Positions 1 to 8,062 of a stretch of DNA of 64,000 nucleotides are shown piece after piece. The notes under the pieces were generated by a model. That model had not been told where the DNA came from, ran no database searches, and was given only the letters and a program-made list of their open reading frames with translations. A program made the position numbers and the translations under genes. Each line of letters begins with the position of its first letter. Position 1 is the first letter of the stretch. Origin of the DNA: Demequina zhanjiangensis (lineage in GTDB: Bacteria; Actinomycetota; Actinomycetes; Actinomycetales; Demequinaceae); NCBI RefSeq assembly GCF_030418315.1, contig NZ_JAUHPV010000001.1, forward strand, positions 62,001 through 126,000, in the 5' to 3' direction.

Positions 1-753
1 GTCGAGCAGCTCGTCCTTGGCGACGCCCGCGACGGGGGAGCCGAGGATGACACGGGGGCTGTCGCCGCACGCCTCCGTGGTGAACAGGCCGACGGCCTCG
101 ATGCGGCGGAAGATCTCGGGGACGTCCTCGATGCGGATCCAGTGGAGCTGGATGTTCTGCCGGTCCGAGATGTCGGCGGTGTCGCGGCCGAACTCCTGGG
201 AGATGCGGGCGATCTCGCGTGCCTGGGCGACCGAGAGCTGGCCGCCGTCGGAGCGGACGCGGAGCATGAAGTACTCGTCGTCGAGCTGATGCGGCTCGAG
301 CAGGGCGGTGCGGCCGCCGTCGATCCCGGGCTTGCGCTGCGTGTAGAGGCCCCACCAGCGGAACCGGCCGCGCAGGTCGCTGGGCGGGATGGACCAGAAG
401 CCCCAGCGGGCGTACATCGTCTCGATGCGGTGGCGCACCTCGAGCGGGTCGGAGGCGGCCTTGAACTCCTCGTTGGGATTCAGGGGGGTGCGGTCGCCGG
501 AGGCCCACTGGCCGTCCTTCGCGGCGGTGCCCCTGCGGGCGGCGGCGTCGCGCGTGCGGATGAGGCGGGCCTCCTCACGCTGGCGCTGGCGCGCGTCGGC
601 GTCGGTGGCCGAGGCGGCGGGCTTGCCGCTGGTTGACGTGGCGCTCGCGCCGGCGTCGCTCGGGGCGGTGCGCGCGGTGGCGTCAGCCGGGCTGGGCGCG
701 CTGGCGTCACCCGCAGGGGAGGCGGGGGGAGGGGTGGTGGTGTCCGGGTTCAC
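1..753 (-). CDS. Ferredoxin-dependent sulfite/nitrite reductase, N-terminal part (3' end outside window)
   Basis: 251 codons of a minus-strand gene that continues past the left edge. It opens with a GTG at 753 and an AGGAG ribosome binding site 7 nt upstream. After about 60 low-complexity Ala/Pro/Thr-rich residues the family's N-terminal half follows: MYARWGFWSIPPSDLRGRFR, then YTQRKPGIDGG, then the ferredoxin-like half with DRQNIQLHWI and the segment TTEACGDSPRVILGSPVAG. This is the siroheme/4Fe-4S assimilatory reductase family, which reduces sulfite to sulfide (or nitrite to ammonia) with ferredoxin electrons in the cytoplasm. The [4Fe-4S] cysteines lie outside the window, so sulfite versus nitrite cannot be settled from the protein. 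A cysteine-rich leader ORF upstream favours sulfite and cysteine synthesis. Family assignment is from recognised conserved segments. Confidence 0.9.
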   Translation of the reverse strand, partial: MNPDTTTPPPASPAGDASAPSPADATARTAPSDAGASATSTSGKPAASATDADARQRQREEARLIRTRDAAARRGTAAKDGQWASGDRTPLNPNEEFKAASDPLEVRHRIETMYARWGFWSIPPSDLRGRFRWWGLYTQRKPGIDGGRTALLEPHQLDDEYFMLRVRSDGGQLSVAQAREIARISQEFGRDTADISDRQNIQLHWIRIEDVPEIFRRIEAVGLFTTEACGDSPRVILGSPVAGVAKDELLD

Positions 754-757
754 CGTG

Positions 758-779
758 GCTCCTGGGTCTTGGCGGGAGC
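758..779 (-). promoter_or_regulatory. Small hairpin that could mask the reductase ribosome binding site
   Basis: On the minus strand a GCTCC (775-779) can pair with GGAGC (758-762), which contains the Shine-Dalgarno GGAG of the reductase gene; the loop is 12 nt. The stem is only 5 bp. Taken alone it is weak, but it lies between the cysteine-rich leader and the start codon, where such a mask would be useful. Confidence 0.25.
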
Positions 780-861
780 TCGGCTTTCGCGGGCGTACGG
801 AGAGGTTGCGCCCGGTTCAGCCGAGCGCCCTGGGTACGGGTGGGGTGTATCCGAGGGCGAC

Positions 862-936
862 TCAGGCCGAGGGACACATGACGCAGCACATCATCGCGCG
901 CATGGTGCGCAGCGAGGGGAGTGCCGAGTTCGTCAT
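862..936 (-). CDS. Putative 24-aa cysteine-rich leader peptide upstream of the sulfite reductase
   Basis: A short ORF starting with ATG at 936 and ending with TGA at 862, 108 bp upstream of the reductase start. Its C-terminal part reads MRAMMCCVMCPSA, so three Cys and several Met codons are packed near the stop. There is no ribosome binding site before the ATG, in keeping with leaderless translation. Cysteine-rich leaderless short ORFs that act as cysteine-responsive attenuators ahead of sulfur genes are known in mycobacteria. The same role here is inference from position and composition. Confidence 0.6.
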   Translation of the reverse strand: MTNSALPSLRTMRAMMCCVMCPSA

Positions 937-1121
937 GCGGAGAGTGTGACACATCAACTAACGCCTGGCTACCCTCGTACCAGGGGTTATCCCTGTGGGG
1001 GTATCGGTACCAGGAGAGTTGCGGCGATGCCGTGAGGTATCCAACGTTCGTGGCACGCCTCTGCGGCTACTCGTGCGCCCTGGTGGCGTGAGCCGTCCTG
1101 ATTGGTCGCGTGCCACTGCGC

Positions 1122-2621
1122 CTACGCGGCGACGTCGATGCGTGTGCGTCCTCCGAGGGTGGGTGTGTGGGTGGGGTCGACGTGTGGGGGTGGGGTGATC
1201 CAGATCTGTGCGTCTTGTGCGTGGATGTTCCAGCCGTGTTGGTGGATGTCGTGGTGGCATCTGACGCAGAGCATGACTCCGTTGGCGAGGTCGGTGCGGC
1301 CTGAGTCTCGTTGCCACCATTGGATGTGGTGGGCGTCGCACCAGTCCGGTGGGGCGTGGCATTTGGCGCAGCCGGCGTCTCTTTCGATGAGGGCGAGTCG
1401 TTGTGCCCGGGTGAAGAGTCTGCGGGTGCGTCCCCAGTCGAGGATCTCGCTGTCTCCTCCCAGGATGGCGGGGATGATCTCGGCGTCGGCGGCGAGCTGT
1501 CGGGCTGCCGAGATGGAGATGGGGGTGTGGGTGCCGTCGATCTCGGCGACGCCGTCGCCGGCTTGCAGGTCTTCGAGTGACAGTCGCACGACGACGGTGG
1601 TCTTGACTCCCGCATGCGAGTCTTCGCAGCCGGTGGCGTGGCGGGCGAGCCATGCCAGTGCGTCGGCGCGCAGCTGCGCGGCGGAAGGCGCGGTGTTCGC
1701 GGGCGTGGATGCGGTGGCTCCTGCGTGCACGGCTGCAGGGTTGGCTGCCTCGCCGGTGGTGCCATTCGTGCCGTCGCCGTCATTGCCGCGGTCGCGATCG
1801 TTGGCGGTCTCCTTGGCTGCGTCGCGGCGTGCTTGGAAGGCTTGGCGGACGTAGCCGTCGATCATGGCGCGCACGGGGGCGGCGGAGACCGGGTCGAGTC
1901 GTGCGGTCAGCAGCATCGATCCGTCGGGCTGGGGGCGCATGGTCGCGAAGCGTTCGTGGAAGGCCCGCTCTTCACGCTCCTTGAGCGCTTGGGGTGTGAT
2001 GCGTGCCTCGGCGAAGGACACCATCCGTCGCACCTGGAGCAGCGGCAGGCCGATCGCCTTGGCCACGACGCGGCTTTCCCAGTCGGCCACAGCGGGAGCG
2101 TCGAGCACGTCGGCGACGCGTTCGAGCGCGCCTGCCAGGACTGCGCCTGCCTCGACCGACAGCCTCCCGCCCGACAGGGCTGCGGCAAGCACGGGGAAGA
2201 CGGGTGCGGTAGCGCTGGTGGTGGTCTCGTGGGGCGAGTCAGCGTCGTCTCCGCCTGGGCTGTTCAGGCCGACACGATTCCCGCCGGCGTCGGCCAGCTG
2301 CGCGCGTGCCGCGTCGGCCATGACCTTGCCCACCCGTGCAAGCCGGCCCGCCTCACCCGTGGTCCCGCCAGACACGGACGCGACCAACGCCTGCGGCGAC
2401 TGGAACCCCTCCCGCCGCGACAAGCCCACCGCACCCGGCGCCGGCTCCGAACGGCGCGTCACCTCCGCCGCGAGCCGAGCAGTCACGACGTCCCACTCAC
2501 GCTTGACCTCGAACACCTCACGCTGCAGAGCCAACAGCTCGCCGCGCGGCATCGACTCCACCCCGGCGACGAGAGCACGCACCGCCGCCATCGCGGCCCG
2601 CACCTCACCCGTCGTCGTCAT
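1122..2621 (-). CDS. DUF222 / HNH endonuclease domain protein (13E12-like family)
   Basis: A 499-residue protein. The N-terminal two thirds are the helical DUF222-type region (MTTTGEVRAAMAAVRALVAG, then ARLAAEVTRRSEP). The C-terminus carries an HNH nuclease fold with two Cys pairs: CAKC, the core DAHHIQWW, then an N in LANGVMLC and CVRCHHDIH. This matches the large actinobacterial HNH family related to the mycobacterial 13E12 repeat proteins, often multicopy and of unknown biological role. I took the ATG at 2621 because the 60 codons upstream are Pro/Arg-rich and outside the usual family start. No partner gene is coupled to it. Nuclease activity is inferred from the intact metal and active-site residues. 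Confidence 0.85.
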   Translation of the reverse strand: MTTTGEVRAAMAAVRALVAGVESMPRGELLALQREVFEVKREWDVVTARLAAEVTRRSEPAPGAVGLSRREGFQSPQALVASVSGGTTGEAGRLARVGKVMADAARAQLADAGGNRVGLNSPGGDDADSPHETTTSATAPVFPVLAAALSGGRLSVEAGAVLAGALERVADVLDAPAVADWESRVVAKAIGLPLLQVRRMVSFAEARITPQALKEREERAFHERFATMRPQPDGSMLLTARLDPVSAAPVRAMIDGYVRQAFQARRDAAKETANDRDRGNDGDGTNGTTGEAANPAAVHAGATASTPANTAPSAAQLRADALAWLARHATGCEDSHAGVKTTVVVRLSLEDLQAGDGVAEIDGTHTPISISAARQLAADAEIIPAILGGDSEILDWGRTRRLFTRAQRLALIERDAGCAKCHAPPDWCDAHHIQWWQRDSGRTDLANGVMLCVRCHHDIHQHGWNIHAQDAQIWITPPPHVDPTHTPTLGGRTRIDVAA

Positions 2622-2680
2622 GACACCAGTCAACCAGCAGGGTCTGACAAATAGGGCAAAAGGGATGAGGCGGTGGAGGT

Positions 2681-2770
2681 GGCACGGGGCCGGGGTCGTG
2701 CGCGGCCGAGGGGCGGCGAGGGATGAGCATGGCAGGGGGCTGGGGTCACCCGAGGCCGAGACGCGGCGAG
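2681..2770. repeat. Two degenerate copies of a 40-bp sequence with 50-bp period
   Basis: Positions 2681-2720 and 2731-2770 are about 80 percent identical (32 of 40 bases by eye), each starting GGCA and ending GCGGCGAG, exactly 50 bp apart. They sit in the 230-bp gap between the HNH gene and the first phospholipase-D-like gene. Neither strand shows a recognised gene here. Confidence 0.6.
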
Positions 2771-2830
2771 GCCGAAGCGGCCGGTGGGCGAAACGCCGCA
2801 AAGCTGAAACGCCCCAAGGCCGAAATGGCC
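2770..2830. repeat. Run of three short hairpins
   Basis: GGCC-GAAGC-GGCC at 2770-2782, GGCG-AAA-CGCC at 2787-2797 and GGCC-GAAAT-GGCC at 2818-2830 form three small stem-loops in succession, just 3' of the phospholipase-D-like gene that ends at 2853. They may help end transcription of that gene. No T-tract follows on the minus strand, so this is not a classical terminator. Confidence 0.4.
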
Positions 2831-2852
2831 CGCAGGCGACGCGCCAGCCCGA

Positions 2853-3908
2853 CTACGCCGCAGTCGTGCAGGCCACCTCGCGGGCATGGAACTCGAGGAT
2901 CTGGTCGACAGTCCCGGGGTTGCGCGTCTCGATCGCGATCTCGCGCGTGCCGAGCCGTACGCCGCCCTCCACGAAGTTGTGCGAGCCGGTGATGGCCACG
3001 CGCTCGCCGTTGTCCTTGAAGAACACCATCGCCTTCGCGTGCAGGTAGCGGTCCTGCGCGTAGAGCGAGCGGTTGCGCGTCCACAGCATCGAGGAGGCGA
3101 TGAGCGCACGGTTGACGGGGCTCGCGTTGCGTGGCGGGTTGAACCACAGCTCGTGGGGGCGTTCCCCGATCAGACGGCCGAGCTCGCCCGTGGGGCAGTA
3201 CTGCGACATCAGGAGGATGTGGTCCGCGCCCCGTGCGTGCTCCAACGCGCGTCGGTAGATTATCGAATCACCCGGGACACCGCCGTCGATGAGGACACGG
3301 TCGGGGCCGTACTGCAGCTCGACCGAGTCGTGGCCCCGCTCGTGCAGGTTCATGTGCTGAATCTGGTGGTACTCGGTCTCGAGGTCGTCGGCCAGCCGAG
3401 CGTCGTCGAAGCGCAGCATGAAGTCGGCGTTCTCCACGCCCTTGCGGTCGAGGTTGACGCCGCCGAAGGCGTACGCGGAGTCGTCGACCACGCAGAACTT
3501 GGTGTGCGTGCGGCCGCGCCACGGGAGGCCCTTCTCACGACCCAGCCAGGAGAAGTCCACTCCCTCCCGGATGAGCTTGGTGGCGAGCCGGTTCGAGGTG
3601 CGCCACGACGCGGTGCGGTAGCCGGTGGGGAGGAAGGTGCCTGCGGCGTCGGCGTAGGTGAAGACGTCGGCAGCCACGGAGACTCGCACGCCGCGTCGGG
3701 CGGCCCAGACGAGCGCATCCAGCAGGTCGTCGGTGCGGTGATCGTCAGCGATCGTGAGGGTGGTCAGCAGCACCCGGTGCTTCGCGTCGTGGACGCGGCG
3801 GGTGGCGTCGGCGACGTAGTCGACGCCGGGAAGGAGGTGTGCCGGCGCGAGAGGCCCGCGGCGATCGTGGGGGGACTCGTCGCGTGCGGGGGCAGCTGCA
3901 CTGGACAT
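2853..3908 (-). CDS. Phospholipase D-fold (HKD) protein, paralogue A
   Basis: A 351-residue protein with two PLD half-domains and no signal peptide or membrane segment. The first active-site motif is complete: HTKFCVVDD (H135, K137, D142). The second has H290 and K292 (HAKAMVFF) and the conserved GSHNF at 308-312, but the Asp expected eight positions in is Phe, so this HKD motif is incomplete. The family includes cardiolipin synthases, phosphatidyltransferases and nucleases; this short soluble form lacks the membrane segments of cardiolipin synthase, so its substrate is unknown. It is a tandem paralogue of the next gene (4081-5145), with motifs at identical residue numbers, which indicates a local duplication. 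Confidence 0.82.
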   Translation of the reverse strand: MSSAAAPARDESPHDRRGPLAPAHLLPGVDYVADATRRVHDAKHRVLLTTLTIADDHRTDDLLDALVWAARRGVRVSVAADVFTYADAAGTFLPTGYRTASWRTSNRLATKLIREGVDFSWLGREKGLPWRGRTHTKFCVVDDSAYAFGGVNLDRKGVENADFMLRFDDARLADDLETEYHQIQHMNLHERGHDSVELQYGPDRVLIDGGVPGDSIIYRRALEHARGADHILLMSQYCPTGELGRLIGERPHELWFNPPRNASPVNRALIASSMLWTRNRSLYAQDRYLHAKAMVFFKDNGERVAITGSHNFVEGGVRLGTREIAIETRNPGTVDQILEFHAREVACTTAA

Positions 3909-4080
3909 GGTTCTACGCTTTCTCGACTGCCTCCCATTCTACGGAGGGGCGGCTCCGCTGGCCCGCTCGGGTGATGCGAATCACTCCTGGCGTGGGCCGA
4001 CGTGGGGGGGTGGTCTAAGAACGGCCGACGGAGGCTTGCTGCTCCCGCATGGCGCTTGCCCGGCTCGGGCGTCGGCCTGG

Positions 4081-5145
4081 CTACTGCTCTCGAGGCAGCA
4101 CATCCCCGCGCACGTGCCGCGCGTGGAAGTCGAGGATCTGGTCGATCGTCCCAGCGTCCCGCGTCTCGAGCGCGATCTCGCGCGTGCCCAGCTTCACCCC
4201 GCCTGCCACGAAGTTGTGGGAGCCGGTGATGGCGATGCGCGCACCGGACGCGCGGAAGAACACCATCGCCTTGGCGTGCAGGTAGCGCCTCTGCGTGTAG
4301 CGCGTGCGGTAGCCGGTCCACAGCATCGAGGAGGCGATGAGCATCCGGTTGGCGGCGCCGGCGTTGCGCGGTGGGTTGAACCACAGCTCGTGGCTGCGCT
4401 CCCGCACCGTCCGGCCCAGCTCGCCAGTGGGGCAGTACTGGGAGATCAGCAGGACCCTCTCCGCCCGCCGCGCATGCTCGAGGGCCCGCCGATAGATGAT
4501 CGAGTCGCCGGGGATGCCGCCGTCGACCAGCACCCGGTCCGCCCCGTAACGGAACTCGAGAGACCTGTGCCCACGTTCCGAGAGGTTCATCCGCTGGATG
4601 CGTCCGTACACACCTTCGAGGTCGTCGGCCAGGCGTGGGTCGTCGATGCGCAGCATGAAGTCGGTGTTCTCCACGCCCTGCTGGTCCAGGTTCACGCCGC
4701 CGAACGCGTACGCCACGTCGTCGACCACGCAGAACTTCGTGTGCGTCCTGCCGCGCCAGATCAGCCCCTTCTCCCGTCCGAGCCATGAGAACGCGACGCC
4801 TTCACGGGCGAGCTTCGAGGCGAGCCGGCTCGATGCCCTCCATCGGGCGTTCCTGTATCCGGTGGGGAGGAAGGTGCCTGCGGCGTCGGCGTAGGTGAAG
4901 ACGTCCGCGGCGACGGAGACTCGGACACCGCGGCGAGAGGCCCACACGAGCGCGTCGATCAGCTCGTCGGTGCGATGGTCGTCGGCGATCGTCAGCGTCG
5001 TCAGCAGCACCCGCGTCTTCGCCGCATGGATCTGGTGGGTCGCGTCGGCGATGTAGTCCTCGGAGGCGAGCAGCGTGGGGCGCGCTAGAGGCCCGCGTCG
5101 GCCGTCTGAGGAGGTGGCGCGGGGACGGGGCGGGGCGGTGGCCAC
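4081..5145 (-). CDS. Phospholipase D-fold (HKD) protein, paralogue B
   Basis: A 354-residue paralogue of the gene at 2853-3908, colinear along its whole length. The first HKD motif HTKFCVVDD (135-142) is intact. The second is HAKAMVFF (290-297), again without the Asp, followed by ITGSHNF (306-312). The 172-bp gap between the two genes has no strong terminator, so they may be co-transcribed with this copy first. Divergence is mostly in the first 25 residues and in surface positions, while catalytic segments are nearly identical. Enzymatic activity toward phosphodiesters is likely from the family; the physiological substrate cannot be read from the sequence. Confidence 0.82.
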   Translation of the reverse strand: MATAPPRPRATSSDGRRGPLARPTLLASEDYIADATHQIHAAKTRVLLTTLTIADDHRTDELIDALVWASRRGVRVSVAADVFTYADAAGTFLPTGYRNARWRASSRLASKLAREGVAFSWLGREKGLIWRGRTHTKFCVVDDVAYAFGGVNLDQQGVENTDFMLRIDDPRLADDLEGVYGRIQRMNLSERGHRSLEFRYGADRVLVDGGIPGDSIIYRRALEHARRAERVLLISQYCPTGELGRTVRERSHELWFNPPRNAGAANRMLIASSMLWTGYRTRYTQRRYLHAKAMVFFRASGARIAITGSHNFVAGGVKLGTREIALETRDAGTIDQILDFHARHVRGDVLPREQ

Positions 5146-5281
5146 AGGATGAGGCTCGCATGACGTCGGACCGGTTCACCCGGATGCGGCCTGACCTTCA
5201 CCGAAGGTTCACCGGCATAGACTCGAAGGACGGCATAGCCCCCGCGAAGAGATGCCGTGCCAGCCATGAAGGGCTTCCGCG

Positions 5282-7198
5282 ATGGATGGATCGCGCCCCG
5301 CGTCGGGCACCTATGACGTCCAGGCGATGCTGCACGGGTTGGACCGTGTGCTCGCGGAGAAGGACGGCCCCTCGGCGGTGCCCTACCTTGACGACGCGCT
5401 CGCCGAGGCACGCGCGCTCGGGGACGAGGGGGCGGCGCTCACGATCCTCAACGAGATCATGGGTCTGCACCGGTCTCTTGGCAGCCACGAGAGGTCGCTG
5501 CAGGCGGCCGACGACGCCCTCGCCCTGGTCTCCAGGCTCGGGGCCGACGGCACCGACGCCCACGCGACGACGCTGATCAACGCCGCTACCGCGCGCCGCG
5601 CCGCAGGTGATCTCGACGCCGCGCGTGACACCTACGCGAAGGCGCTCGCGATCTCCCACCGCACGATGCCGCCGGGCGACCGCCGCCTCGCCGCGCTGCA
5701 CAACAACCTGTCCATGCTCCACAGCGAGGCCGGCGATCCGTCCGCCGCGCACGACGAGCTGGTGAAGGCGCTCGCGATCATCGAGCAGGCGTCGGTGGAC
5801 CCCGGTCGGGACATCGACGTCGCGGGGACGCTGACCAACCTGTCGCTCGTCTGTCACGACCTGGGCCGCACCGACGAGGCGGAGGCGTACGCCCGCCGGT
5901 CGCTCGCGATCTTCAAGGCGGGCGGCCACGATGACGAGCCGCACCTGGCCGCCGCGCTCGCGGGCCTCGCCGAGGTGTGCTTCCGCACCGGTCGCCACGC
6001 CGACGCCGTCGACCTGTACCGGCGGGCGCTCGCGATCATCGACGTGCACTACGGCGCGCAGAGCGACCAGCACGCCGTCACGGCCGAGAACCTCGCGGAG
6101 GCGGAGAAGGCTGCGGCCGCCGAGCCTGGTCCGCGGCTCGAGCGTGACGACACCCCCACCGAGGCGCTGCCCGCCCCCGCGCGCACGGCTCCCGCCATGT
6201 CCGGTCTGGCCTTGGCTCGCGCGTACTGGGAGGAGCACGGCCGTCCGATGCTCGACCGCTACCCGGAGCATCGCGGCCGCATCGCCGCCGGACTCGTGGG
6301 CCACGGCTCGGAGTGCTACGGCTTCGACGACGAGCTCTCGCGCGACCACGACTTCGGCCCCGGCTTCTGCCTCTGGCTCAACGAGGCGGACCACGCGGCG
6401 ATCGGCCGTCAGCTCCAGGCCGACTACGAAGCCCTGCCTGACACGTTCCTCGGTCACGGGCCCCGCGTCACGACGACGCGCGCCAGGGGAGAGGGCCGGC
6501 GGACCGGCGTCTTCGAGATCGCCGACTTCTTCCAGGGCCTGACCGGGCTTCCGTCCGCGCCTCCTGCCGATCAGCCGCACCTGTGGGTCACGTTGGACGA
6601 GGCGACGCTCGCCGCCGCCACCAACGGCGAGGTGTTCGCCGACCCCTACGGTGCGTTCAGCTCGGTCCGTGGGGGCTTCCTCCGCATGCCGGACGACGCA
6701 CGGCTCGCCCGCATCGGCCAGCGGCTGGGGATGATCGCGCAGGCGGGGCAGTACAACGTGCCGCGGATGCTCGCGCGCGGAGACGGCGAGGCCGCCTGGC
6801 TGGCGGTGTCCGAGTTCGTGAAGGCCGCCGCGTCGCTCGTGTTCCTGCTCAACAGGCCCACCGCCGTCGGCTATCTGCCCTACTACAAGTGGCAGAGCGC
6901 CGCGCTGCGCGAGCTCGCGAAGCGTCCGGTCTCGCGTCTTCCCGGCGTCTACTCGCAGCTGGCCGACGCGCAACGCCTCGCCTCGGCCGCCTGCTTCGGC
7001 GGTGCCGGGTTCGGGGAGGGCGGCGCAGGCGCCGGTCCCGCGCAGCGGGGTCTTCAGGCCGCGATCGACGATGTCTGCACCCAGGTGGTGACCGAGCTGC
7101 GCCTCCAACGCCTCAGCACCTCCGAGTCCACGTTCCTCGAGGCGCACCGCGACGAGGTGCGGGCCCGTATCGGCGACCCGTGGCTGAGGGCGCTGTGA
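5282..7198 (+). CDS. TPR-repeat plus nucleotidyltransferase-fold (DUF4037) protein
   Basis: A 638-residue protein. Residues about 1-280 are tetratricopeptide-like helical repeats (for example ALHNNLSMLHSEAGDPSAAH and LTNLSLVCHDLGRTDEAEAY). From about 305 on it is a DUF4037-type domain with a nucleotidyltransferase signature: G342-S343, then SRDHDFG with D355 and D357, the spacing of the GS...DxD active site. Tyr/Trp-rich LPYYKWQSAALRELA follows near 540, as in that family. The ATG at 5282 is preceded by AAGGG. It lies 10 bp upstream of a DUF4125 gene, and the two look like an operon. The nucleotide and acceptor substrates are unknown; a regulatory or antibiotic-modifying role would be speculation. 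Confidence 0.75.
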   Translation: MDGSRPASGTYDVQAMLHGLDRVLAEKDGPSAVPYLDDALAEARALGDEGAALTILNEIMGLHRSLGSHERSLQAADDALALVSRLGADGTDAHATTLINAATARRAAGDLDAARDTYAKALAISHRTMPPGDRRLAALHNNLSMLHSEAGDPSAAHDELVKALAIIEQASVDPGRDIDVAGTLTNLSLVCHDLGRTDEAEAYARRSLAIFKAGGHDDEPHLAAALAGLAEVCFRTGRHADAVDLYRRALAIIDVHYGAQSDQHAVTAENLAEAEKAAAAEPGPRLERDDTPTEALPAPARTAPAMSGLALARAYWEEHGRPMLDRYPEHRGRIAAGLVGHGSECYGFDDELSRDHDFGPGFCLWLNEADHAAIGRQLQADYEALPDTFLGHGPRVTTTRARGEGRRTGVFEIADFFQGLTGLPSAPPADQPHLWVTLDEATLAAATNGEVFADPYGAFSSVRGGFLRMPDDARLARIGQRLGMIAQAGQYNVPRMLARGDGEAAWLAVSEFVKAAASLVFLLNRPTAVGYLPYYKWQSAALRELAKRPVSRLPGVYSQLADAQRLASAACFGGAGFGEGGAGAGPAQRGLQAAIDDVCTQVVTELRLQRLSTSESTFLEAHRDEVRARIGDPWLRAL

Positions 7199-7208
7199 GG
7201 AGGGACGC

Positions 7209-7850
7209 ATGACCGAGACGAGGGAGGAGCGCGCGGCGAGGCTCGAGCGCGCTCGCGAGGTGGTCGCCCACGAGTGGGAGCAGTTCCAGCTGGTGCGCGG
7301 GGACGACGGCCGTGCCGCCTGCCAGGACAACCCTGCCGAGTTCGAGGTGCAGAGGCTCGGCCAGTTCATGACCTGGCCCATGCCGCTGCTCGACTCTTAC
7401 AAGGCGGACCTCGAGGCGGCCGACGCGGCGGGACGCAACCTCCTCACCGAGAAGTACGCCCGGATGATGGAGCCGACGGAGCCGGAGCGGTACGCCAGGG
7501 AGCTGTCCCCCCATCTGCCGCCGCTGACCGCGGAGCGGGTTGCCGCGCAGGAGGAGATCGTCGCGGTACAGGTGGCCTGGGCGCGCGACTTCCACCGCCA
7601 GTACCCCGGCCTTGGCGCGGCGATGCGCGTCCTCACCACAGCTGAGGACACTCTCCAGTCGACGTCCTTCGAGACCTACCTGCGCGGCGAGCTCGGCACC
7701 TACTCCGACGCGACCCTCGCGCTCTACCGTCGCCTGATCGACGACACCGTCGCCGCAGGTCAGAACCTCACCTGGCGCACCCTCGCGTATACGAGCATCT
7801 TCGCCGGCTACCCCGACATCGACGCCGCAGAGGCAGCCCAAGGCCCCTGA
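7209..7850 (+). CDS. DUF4125 family protein
   Basis: A 213-residue, mostly helical protein starting with ATG at 7209 behind a strong AGGAGGG site, 10 bp after the DUF4037 gene. Family-typical segments are EWEQFQLV near the N-terminus, EFEVQRLGQFMTWP, then NLLTEKYARMME and TYSDATLALYRRLI. No catalytic motif, signal peptide or membrane segment is visible. I recognise the family as DUF4125, of unknown function and often found next to DUF4037 genes. The tight coupling suggests the two products act together. Confidence 0.75.
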   Translation: MTETREERAARLERAREVVAHEWEQFQLVRGDDGRAACQDNPAEFEVQRLGQFMTWPMPLLDSYKADLEAADAAGRNLLTEKYARMMEPTEPERYARELSPHLPPLTAERVAAQEEIVAVQVAWARDFHRQYPGLGAAMRVLTTAEDTLQSTSFETYLRGELGTYSDATLALYRRLIDDTVAAGQNLTWRTLAYTSIFAGYPDIDAAEAAQGP

Positions 7851-7936
7851 CCGTCGGCCGTGACGCCTGGGAGGAACGGCGCCGACGTGCGTCGTCCCGT
7901 TGCCCCGGGCGTCCGTGACCCGAGTCCTCACGCACT

Positions 7937-7952
7937 ATCCCCCCGGGGGGAT
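7937..7952. promoter_or_regulatory. 16-bp perfect palindrome upstream of the ferredoxin reductase
   Basis: ATCCCCCCGGGGGGAT, centred between 7944 and 7945, about 60 bp upstream of the likely transcription start of the next gene. It could be an operator for a dimeric regulator or simply a GC-rich hairpin. It has no T-tract and so is a poor terminator. Confidence 0.4.
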
Positions 7953-7992
7953 TCAGTCGTCAGACGAGGCATTTTCGCTACGCCGACATGCC

Positions 7993-7998
7993 TATACT
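7993..7998 (+). promoter_or_regulatory. -10 element TATACT of the ferredoxin reductase promoter
   Basis: TATACT at 7993-7998 is the best -10 hexamer in the 200-bp gap, and it stands out in very GC-rich DNA. No good -35 is seen 16-18 bp upstream. Start of transcription would be near 8005, giving a leader of about 58 nt. Confidence 0.5.
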
Positions 7999-8062
7999 CT
8001 GGTGGCATTGCGCCGGTGAACCACCCCCGGCCGAAGCCCTCCCCGATCGAAACGAGCACATC

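Noticed and set aside
1122..2621. Intron- or prophage-associated homing HNH nuclease
   Set aside because: The DUF222 architecture is that of a free-standing actinobacterial family; no integrase, intron fold or phage gene is adjacent.
2681..2830. CRISPR-like array
   Set aside because: Only two degenerate direct copies without uniform spacers and no cas genes; the following elements are simple hairpins.
1864..3048. A 394-codon plus-strand frame
   Set aside because: Antisense to the HNH gene and continuing into the repeats and the PLD gene; Ser/Arg/Pro-rich shadow.
5198..7381. A 727-codon open frame on the minus strand
   Set aside because: It is antisense to the TPR/DUF4037 gene, reads as Arg/Val/Glu-rich shadow with no domain, and arises from high GC at third positions.
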